Assembly (NCBI RefSeq): GCF_004421105.1
Contig: NZ_CP038033.1
Span: 2,499,659-2,563,658, forward strand
DNA from: Nitrosococcus wardiae
Lineage (GTDB): Bacteria; Pseudomonadota; Gammaproteobacteria; Nitrosococcales; Nitrosococcaceae
Reading direction: 5' to 3'
Length of the DNA: 64,000 bases
The notes under the pieces are model-generated. The model was not told the origin of the DNA. It worked only from the letters and a program-made list of their open reading frames with translations, and ran no database searches. Positions 18,159 through 26,000 of this stretch are shown one piece after another. The position numbers were made by a program, and so were the translations under genes. The first letter of the stretch is position 1; every line of letters starts with the position of its first letter.

Positions 18159-20099
18159 GTGATGAAAGTACGCTGTTTCTTGCGCCATGTTTTTCATACC
18201 AGACTTTTTGCGCTCTTGAGTATTGTTATCATTGTGTTTGCTGGAATTGTCGGCGCTCGCCATTTGGGTTTGTTCGAAGGACTGGAATTGAGCGCCTATG
18301 ATCGGCTCCTCGGGTTTCATCCCAAACGAGGAGGGCCGGCGCCGCCCATTGTTTTGATCCGGATCCAGGAGGCTGATATCCAGCGTTTCGGTTATCCGCT
18401 CTCCGATAGTCTACTTGCGCAAACTCTAGCAACGCTTTTACCTCACGCTCCTCGGGCCATCGGTGTCGATTTGTTTCGCGATCTGGCCAGTACGGGGCAT
18501 GAGCGCCTGGCTGAAATTGTTAACAAAGACTCCCGTATCGTGATGGTTGACAAGCGCCTCGGTCAGCCTGTATCCGCCCCGCCATTCCTGGAAAGCAGAC
18601 ATCAGGTAGGCTTTGCCGACCTCAAACAGGATCAGGGCGGGATCATCCGCCGGGGACTTCTAATTCTCTGGAATCCCGAAAACCCAGCCCAGGCCTATTT
18701 GGCCTTCTCCCTACAACTGGCTCTTAGATATCTGCAAGAGGAGGGAATTACCCTCACCCCAGATCCTAGGAATGCTGCTTTGGTGCGTCTTGGCGAGACG
18801 ACCTTACCCCGTTTTCGAGCCCATGATGGAGGCTACCATGGAGCAGATGATGGCGGCTATCAGTATCTGATGGATTATGGGCGGGGCCCTTTGCCGTTTC
18901 CCGCCTTCTCTTTATCGACGGTGCTAGATGGGGAATGGGATCCTGAGGCCATCCGAGGACGGGTCGTTATTATTGGCACTACCTCGCCTAGTGTGCCTGA
19001 TCACTATGAAACTCCCTTTAGCAGCTTGGGTTTTGATCCTCTGTATGGCGTTGAATTGCACGCCCACGCTGCGGATCAACTCATCAGGGTAGCTCTCTCC
19101 GGGGATACTCCCCTCAAGATATTGAGCAATTACCAGGAACTGGTGGGAATTTTACTTGCAACTGTCATGGGGAGCACGCTGGGGGTTGCCACTCGGTCCT
19201 CGGTGCGCCTCACTTTTGCGGCCCTTGGCAGCGTCATTTTACCTGTGGGGGGGGCCTATTTAATTTTTCTTCAAGGTTGGTGGCTCCCCGTGGCAACCTT
19301 AATGTTTGCCGGGGGGAGTGCCTTTGCCGTAACTATCGCTGCTTTGTTCCTGCGGGAGCACCAGGAGCGCAAGCAGATCATGGATCTCTTTGGTTATTAT
19401 GTCTCCCGTGAGGTCGCAGCAACGCTTTGGAGGCAGCGAGAGGAATTCATGGAAGCGGGGAGATTACGTCCCCAGGAACTGACTATCACCGTGCTAATGA
19501 GTGATCTGATGGGCTACACTTCCGCCCTAGAGAAAATGGATCCTGCATTTGTCATGGATTGGATCAACCGCTATATGGGTGCCATGGCCCAGATGGTGGA
19601 GGCTCATGGCGGTATTGTCGAGGATTATGCAGGAGATGGACTGAAGGCAACTTTTGGGGTCCCAGTACCAAGAACCCATTCCGAAGCAATCAATCTGGAA
19701 GCTCAGCAGGCTGTGAACTGCGCCCTGGCTATGGGGGAGGAATTGGCCCGGGTAAATGCTAGCCTAAGGGCGCAGGGATTGCCGATCGATCGTTGCCGTA
19801 TCGGAATCTGTACAGGCCCTGCCATTGCGGGTAGTGTGGGGAGCCCACAGCGGATGACCTACACTACCGTTGGCGATACGGTGAATATTGCTGCCCGTCT
19901 GGAGAGCTTTAATAAAAAGGGATTCCAAGATGAGCAGAACTCTGGATTTCGGATCCTAGTGAGCGAATCGACCTGGCAACGGCTCGGTCCAGGGTATGGC
20001 GCAAAGTGTATTGGAACCCATCGTCTCCGAGGCAAAGACCATCCTCTTACCATCTACCGGATCTATAGCCATGGGGTAAAGGAAAAAACCGCCCTTTAA
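18159..20099 (+). CDS. CHASE2-domain adenylate/guanylate cyclase
   Basis: A 646-residue membrane protein. After an N-terminal membrane helix (residues 10-30), a large extracytoplasmic CHASE2 sensor extends to about residue 320. Three membrane helices follow, then a class III nucleotide cyclase domain from about 440. The two metal-binding Asp residues are present (Asp449 in SDLMGYTS, Asp493 in AGDGLKATFG), as are the transition-state Asn and Arg in VGDTVNIAARLES, so the domain looks active. Whether cAMP or cGMP is made cannot be fixed from reading. It begins GTG ATG, so the start may be 18162. It runs 13 bp before the DUF928 gene and likely reports an envelope signal. Confidence 0.92.
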   Translation: MMKVRCFLRHVFHTRLFALLSIVIIVFAGIVGARHLGLFEGLELSAYDRLLGFHPKRGGPAPPIVLIRIQEADIQRFGYPLSDSLLAQTLATLLPHAPRAIGVDLFRDLASTGHERLAEIVNKDSRIVMVDKRLGQPVSAPPFLESRHQVGFADLKQDQGGIIRRGLLILWNPENPAQAYLAFSLQLALRYLQEEGITLTPDPRNAALVRLGETTLPRFRAHDGGYHGADDGGYQYLMDYGRGPLPFPAFSLSTVLDGEWDPEAIRGRVVIIGTTSPSVPDHYETPFSSLGFDPLYGVELHAHAADQLIRVALSGDTPLKILSNYQELVGILLATVMGSTLGVATRSSVRLTFAALGSVILPVGGAYLIFLQGWWLPVATLMFAGGSAFAVTIAALFLREHQERKQIMDLFGYYVSREVAATLWRQREEFMEAGRLRPQELTITVLMSDLMGYTSALEKMDPAFVMDWINRYMGAMAQMVEAHGGIVEDYAGDGLKATFGVPVPRTHSEAINLEAQQAVNCALAMGEELARVNASLRAQGLPIDRCRIGICTGPAIAGSVGSPQRMTYTTVGDTVNIAARLESFNKKGFQDEQNSGFRILVSESTWQRLGPGYGAKCIGTHRLRGKDHPLTIYRIYSHGVKEKTAL

Positions 20100-20112
20100 G
20101 GAGGAGAACGAA

Positions 20113-20916
20113 ATGACAAAACCACCTTTCGGCTACCTGATGCTCTTTAGTGTGGGTATGCTGATCTCCTGGGTTGTTCCAGCAGGGGAAGACCGGGGCG
20201 ATAAAGAGGCAGCGGCCACTGAAAAGCGCTCGGAGAATTCTTCATCATCACCTATTTACCAAATTCCCTATATTCCTCCTGCACCGGAGCGTCTCACACC
20301 ACTGGTTCGGGTGGCAAGCGGCGCTACCCGCGGGGTGCAAGCTGCGGCTCCCCCCACTGTGACCCTTTTGGCTCCTGAACATGTAGCACTGACAGTCAAA
20401 GCTCAGCCGATCCTCTATTGGCATCTTCCTGAGACCATAGAGAACTCTATTGTGCATACCCTCATCCCCCAAGATGCTGCGAAGCCGCCCCTTCAGTTCT
20501 CCATCCCAGGTCCCGTGCCAAGTGGCATTCATGCTCTCAATCTCTCCGCCCAAGGCGCCCGTTTGGAGCTGGGAAAGATCTATGAGTGGTCGGTGAGCCT
20601 AGGGGATAAGTCCCGAGCGTTTTCTGCTAACGATCGCATTGCCAAAAGATTCATCATGCGCAGGCCTCTGAGTGCTGTTCTTCAGGCGACCACCACCGCT
20701 GACCCCTTAAGCCGCGCCCGTGCCTATGCTAAGGCTGGGGTCTGGTACGATGCCCTGGCCGTGTTATCAGAAGAACTTGCCCATATCGCTAAGCAACAAA
20801 CGCTTCACCAGGGACATCTTCAGTTATTCGAAATGGCCACCCAACGGACCCTTCAACAGGCGCGCACCCAACTGCTCGAACAAGGTGGTTTGGCTCATAT
20901 CTTAAGTTCTAGATAA
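20113..20916 (+). CDS. DUF928-domain secreted protein
   Basis: A 267-residue protein with a signal peptide (GYLMLFSVGMLISWVVPAGE). A DUF928 domain runs from about residue 75 to 260 (TVTLLAPEHVALTVKAQPIL; LGKIYEWSVSLGDKSRAFSA), followed by a helical C-terminus. The molecular role of DUF928 is unknown. From memory it recurs next to CHASE2 cyclases, CHAT proteins and two-partner secretion genes, as here, so a supporting role in the same envelope system is a fair inference. AAGGAGGAG precedes the ATG, 13 bp after the cyclase stop, indicating one operon. The 292 bp after it hold no gene; a TATAAT at 21029-21034 may be the -10 of the tpsB promoter. Confidence 0.85.
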   Translation: MTKPPFGYLMLFSVGMLISWVVPAGEDRGDKEAAATEKRSENSSSSPIYQIPYIPPAPERLTPLVRVASGATRGVQAAAPPTVTLLAPEHVALTVKAQPILYWHLPETIENSIVHTLIPQDAAKPPLQFSIPGPVPSGIHALNLSAQGARLELGKIYEWSVSLGDKSRAFSANDRIAKRFIMRRPLSAVLQATTTADPLSRARAYAKAGVWYDALAVLSEELAHIAKQQTLHQGHLQLFEMATQRTLQQARTQLLEQGGLAHILSSR

Positions 20917-21208
20917 ATAGCTGGAAGCTGCTAGAAGAGCCGTTGCCCATTTACGGCAGGGATTATCAAGGAACTATTTCACATTTTTCGTGTTGATAAA
21001 ATCGTGGATGTGTATAGCACTCGGCCATTATAATTTATTAATTACAACCAATTTTTTAAGATAGAGCTTATGTGATAAGGTTGCCTAAAAAATAACTCAA
21101 CAATCTCAGAGTTCGCAGGACCGGTTCTGGCTAAGGGAATAGCTCCACAATAGGGCCACGAAGAAAAACCAAAATAAAAGAGCTCAAGGAAGAGGGGAGG
21201 ATTACGAC

Positions 21209-22981
21209 ATGTATGCTGTCGAGTATTGGGGGGCGCTTTTCCTGTGTCTTACAGAGCGATGTGACAGACACGGTGATTGGATCGGGGCATTAAGATTTCT
21301 CTGGCAACAGGGGATAGGCGTATTAATGGCTGGGTGGCTTTTGGCCCATCTCCCACAATCGGTTTTCGCCCAGCAGCAACCCTTACCTGGGCCGATACAA
21401 CCTCAGCCCTCACCGCCGGTTCAGGCACCCCCACCCCCCGAAGAACCCGCTGAAATCACGATTACCCCGCCCGGTATTGCGGCGCCGCCAGGCGCCGAGC
21501 AAATTTCGGTGGTATTGCGCGAGATCATCTTTGAAGGGGCAACGGTTTATACCCAGGAAGAGTTAGAAGCCGTTTATCAGGAAGACCTTGGAAAAAAAAT
21601 CCTCTTAACCCGCATTTTTGAAATTGCTGAGCAGATCCAAGACAAGTATCGGGAAGAGGGCTATCTACTGACTCGCGTGATTGTTCCGCCCCAGACCGTG
21701 GAAGAGGGTGTTTTCCGAATCCAGGTGATTGAAGGGTTTGTGGACGAAGTGCAGGTGGAAGGGGAGGTCGGTTCGGTCCGGGAACGAATCAAAGCCTACC
21801 TGGCCAAGGTGACTGAGATCCGCCCGGTCCGAAAACAAGATCTGGAGCGCTACTTATTGCTGGTCAATGATCTCCCTGGGGTGCGCGCCTTTGGGGTACT
21901 GCGGCCTGGAGTGGGGGAGCTGGGGGCCAGTCAGCTGGTGGTTGAGGTGCAGCGTAAGCCCTTTGACGGCTATGTGCTGGCCAATAACCGGGGCTCGGAA
22001 TTCACCGGCCCTGAACGCGCCCTGCTCACGGTCCGTGAGAATGCCGGCACTCGATTCGGTGAGCAAGTAGAAGCCCTTTTTTTAAGCACGCTTGCCAGTG
22101 ATGAGCAATTTTTCGGGCAACTGGCTTATACCCAGGCGCTCGGTGACGAAGGGTTAAGATTTCGCCTTGCTGCAAGTTATAGTCCCACTGAGCCGGATTT
22201 TACCTTAGCGCGATTTGAGGTGGAAACCGAGATCTTATCGACGGAGGTCTCCATGAGCTATCCTCTGATCCGCTCCCGAGCGAAGAATCTTTATCTTAAT
22301 TTTGGCTTTCAGACCATTGATTCAGAAGTTGAGTTTTCGGGAGAGCGCCTTAATCGAGATCGGCTTCGGGTGTTGTTTGCGGGGGCTGCTTTTGATTTTG
22401 AAGATCCCCTGAAGGGGCGTTCTTTGGTGAGTCTAGGGATACGCCAGGGTTTAGATGCCTTGGGTGCCAGTGAAGAAGGGGAAGAAAACCTCTCCCGCGA
22501 AGGCGGGCTCCCGGATTTCACCAGTTTAAACGCCCAAGCTTCCCGTTACCAACCTTTGGGGGATCGGTTTGGCGTGTATTTGGCGGCCCGGGGCCAGTTT
22601 TCCTTCAATACTTTGCTGTCGGTAGAAGAGTTTCGCGTGGGCGGCGAGCAGTTTGGCCGCGGTTACGATCCCTCAGAGATTTTGGGAGATCATGGCCTGG
22701 GTTTGACTGCCGAGGCCCAATATAACCAACCCACCCCCTTTGAGATATTGCCTAATGTGCAATGGTATGCCTTCTACGATTATGGGGTGGTATGGAACCG
22801 GGATTTGGGAGATGCCGGGGATTCTCGGGATTCGTTGGCTTCCACGGGAGTGGGTGTCCGTACTCAGATTTTAAAGCATTGGTTTGTGGATTTGGAAATG
22901 GCCAATCCTTTGACCCGGACGCCTATTTCCGAGGGGGATAAGGATCCCCGGTTCTTCTTTCAGGTCTTGGCGCGTTTCTAG
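21209..22981 (+). CDS. Two-partner secretion outer-membrane transporter (TpsB, ShlB/FhaC type)
   Basis: A 590-residue TpsB. An unusually long signal region (about 55 residues, ending LLAHLPQSVFAQQQ) is followed by a Pro-rich linker. A POTRA pair comes next (first starts EIIFEGATVYTQEELEAVYQ, second with VDEVQVEGEV). A 16-stranded beta-barrel closes the protein, with the family motif FRVGGEQFGRGYDPSEILGD and a terminal Phe (FFFQVLARF) for barrel assembly. It should sit in the outer membrane and export the TpsA protein encoded 21 bp downstream. GGGGAGG precedes the ATG. The alternative start at residue 40 would give a normal-length signal peptide. Confidence 0.93.
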   Translation: MYAVEYWGALFLCLTERCDRHGDWIGALRFLWQQGIGVLMAGWLLAHLPQSVFAQQQPLPGPIQPQPSPPVQAPPPPEEPAEITITPPGIAAPPGAEQISVVLREIIFEGATVYTQEELEAVYQEDLGKKILLTRIFEIAEQIQDKYREEGYLLTRVIVPPQTVEEGVFRIQVIEGFVDEVQVEGEVGSVRERIKAYLAKVTEIRPVRKQDLERYLLLVNDLPGVRAFGVLRPGVGELGASQLVVEVQRKPFDGYVLANNRGSEFTGPERALLTVRENAGTRFGEQVEALFLSTLASDEQFFGQLAYTQALGDEGLRFRLAASYSPTEPDFTLARFEVETEILSTEVSMSYPLIRSRAKNLYLNFGFQTIDSEVEFSGERLNRDRLRVLFAGAAFDFEDPLKGRSLVSLGIRQGLDALGASEEGEENLSREGGLPDFTSLNAQASRYQPLGDRFGVYLAARGQFSFNTLLSVEEFRVGGEQFGRGYDPSEILGDHGLGLTAEAQYNQPTPFEILPNVQWYAFYDYGVVWNRDLGDAGDSRDSLASTGVGVRTQILKHWFVDLEMANPLTRTPISEGDKDPRFFFQVLARF

Positions 22982-23002
22982 GAAGATACAGGGGAGTCTA
23001 CG

Positions 23003-26000
23003 ATGTCACATACAGGTAAGCGAAAGCAGCGGGTGAGACGGCGGAAGCGTCGGTCTGGTCCAGGCCAATCCATGAGGGGGGATTATGGCCCTGCGCCGAG
23101 TCGGTCGACGGCCCCGGTGCAGGTTTCCTTGATTGTTTTGCTGGTTTCGTCAGCCATCTCGTGGCCCGGATCGGCCGAGGCCAATCCCCGCGGTGGCCGG
23201 GTGGTCGCAGGATCGGCCTCCATCGTCCAACGAGACCCCTCGCGCCTCGATGTGGTTCAGGAAAGTGATAAGGCCATTATTGATTGGCGTCGCTTTAGCA
23301 TTGGAGCTGACGAGCACACTCACTTTCAGCAGCCCTCTACCGCTGCCATCGCTTTGAACCGGGTGAAAGGGGCTGATCCTTCCCAAATCCTCGGGCAGCT
23401 CACCGCCAACGGCCAGATCTTTCTGGTAAACCCGAATGGGGTACTGTTTGGGCCCGGGGCCCAGGTAGATGTGGCGGGCCTGGTGGCTACCACAGCGGAC
23501 ATCCGCAATGAAGATTTTCTCGCTGGAAATTATGTCTTTGGTCTCTCTTCGGAAAATGGAGAGGCCTCGGTAATTAACCTGGGTCAGATTCAAGTGGCCG
23601 AAAACGGTATTGCGGTGCTAGCGGCTTCGGGAGTCCATAACAAAGGGCTCATTCAGGCCCGTCTGGGACGCGTTGCCTTGGCTGGTGCCCGCACGTTTAC
23701 CCTAGATTTTCACGGCGATGGCCTGTTGCAATTTGATGTGGGCTCCCAGGTGAGGGTGCAACCCACGGGTCCTGATGGCCAGCCCCTAGAGTCCCTCGTT
23801 TCCAACACCGGCAAGATTGTTGCCAATGGCGGTGTGGTCACCCTGACTTCACATGGAGCGGATGCGGTAGTGGACCGGGTAATCAACATGGAAGGGGTCG
23901 TCCAAGCCCGGGCGGTGGAAACTAAAGGTGGCACCATTGTGCTCTCCGGGGGTGAGGAGGGGGAGGTTGCCGTTTCGGGAATATTGGACGCCTCAGGCGC
24001 TGAAACAGGCCAAACCGGCGGCACTGTAAAAGTGCTAGGCGAGAAAGTAGGCGTGTTTGAAAACGCCCATATCGATGCCTCGGGAGATCAAGGCGGTGGT
24101 GAGGTGTGGGTCGGAGGCAATTTCCAGGGCAAAGGCCCCGAGCCCAATGCCAAGCGCACCTATGTGGGCCCCACGGCCACCATTGCCGCTGATGCGAAGA
24201 CTCAAGGGGAGGGGGGCGAGGTCATTGTCTGGGCCGATGAGGTGACGGGCTATCACGGTGAGATTAGCGCCCAGGGAGGGGTAGAGGGAGGCGATGGAGG
24301 ATTTGTCGAGGTTTCGGGTAAGGAAAATTTAATTTTTCGGGGTATGGCTGATTTAAGTGCCCCGAAGGGCAGTAGTGGTACTTTGCTGCTTGATCCGACA
24401 GATATCACTATCATCCCCGGTAGTGGTGATGACACCGACTCCACCATCTACGAGAACACCCTGGAGGCTTTGGGAGAAAACGTTAATCTCAAACTCGAGG
24501 CGGATGAAGATATTACTTTTTCTGGAATTTTTGCCTTAAGCCTCCAAACCAACTCGGTGACATTTAGTGCAGATGCCGATAAGGATGGTGTGGGAGTTTT
24601 CTCTGCAGTCAATGAAGGAGCTTTTTCCGCACTCAATGAAAATGTACCGGGGCGAGAGTTCAGCAGCGTGGAAGTTGGTATTGAGACTCAGGGGGGCAAT
24701 ATTACCATTGAAGGCGCGAGAATAAGAGTAGCCGATATTAATAGTAATGGTGGAGATATTACCCTCAGAGGTACAGTGGCAGGAGCAAATATACAGCACT
24801 TAAGCTTAAGCCCTTCCATCTCGAAACCAATTAGTAGTGGTGGCGGAGATATTACTCTTACGGGGGATAAAATTGACTTAGGGGAGGGCATTAATAGCGT
24901 CACTGGTTCTGGGGGCAATCTATTTATTCAGCCAGTAAACCCTAAACAGGAAATCAGGATTGCAGGTTCCGGCGAAACTGGAGCGTTAGAGCTCACAGCA
25001 GACGATCTGGTTGCCTTGGCGGATGATTTTAGCACAGTCACCATTGGCCGTGATAATGGCACCGGAGCTATTATTGTTGAAGCTGAGGGTGTGATCTTTA
25101 ACGACAACCTTATTCTTCAATCGCCAAGCACGGGGGGGAGGATTTTAGCCAATGGATCTATTCAAACGAGTAGCCACGATTTAGCCCTAATAGCTGGAAA
25201 TGATATAGAAGTCAATGCTGATATCACCACAGTAGGTGGAGCCATTAGTCTCACCAGCAAAAATGGGAGTATAAAAACTGATAATAAATTTATAAATTTT
25301 GACTCTAACGGCTCTTCAGAGGGCGGCGCAATTAAAATCACTAGCGCCGGTCTCGTTGATATCGGCAATATGGATTCTTCCTCAACTTCTGGCGCTGGGG
25401 GTGAAATTATCATCAATGCTCGGGGGGATATCTCTATCGGTGAGCTTACCTCGAGTGGGTTTTCGCGTGGAGGAAACATTAACCTGACCAGCACAAATGG
25501 GGCCATAGAAGCTAAGAATTTCTCATTCGAAACTCAATTCGAAGCTATTGAGGCCGCCTCAGGTGCCACTTCATCTTCCATAAATGGCTCTGGTGGTAAT
25601 GTTACCTTTTCTGCCGCTACCCGAGTATCGGTAGGTAATATCGACACAGGGGGGGGCTTGGGAAATGGCGATATATTTCTCTCAGGGAATGAAATCGACT
25701 TGCTAAGGGGACCTAATAGCGTAAATGGAAAGGGTCCTAGTAATCCTGGCGGCAATCTATTAATCCAGCCTGCAATTCGCGAACAGGATATTGTGATCGG
25801 CGGTTCTGCTGAAACAGGGGACTTAGATCTTACGGCAGCTGATTTAGCCGCTTTGAGGGATGGTTTTAGCACGATAACTATCGGTCGAGCGGATGGGGCC
25901 CATGAGATTACGGTGACCGATGCCGTATTCCGGGACCCGGTGACGATACAAACGCCGGCGGGAGGATCAATTACGGTCAATGCCAGCGGTACGGGGCCGG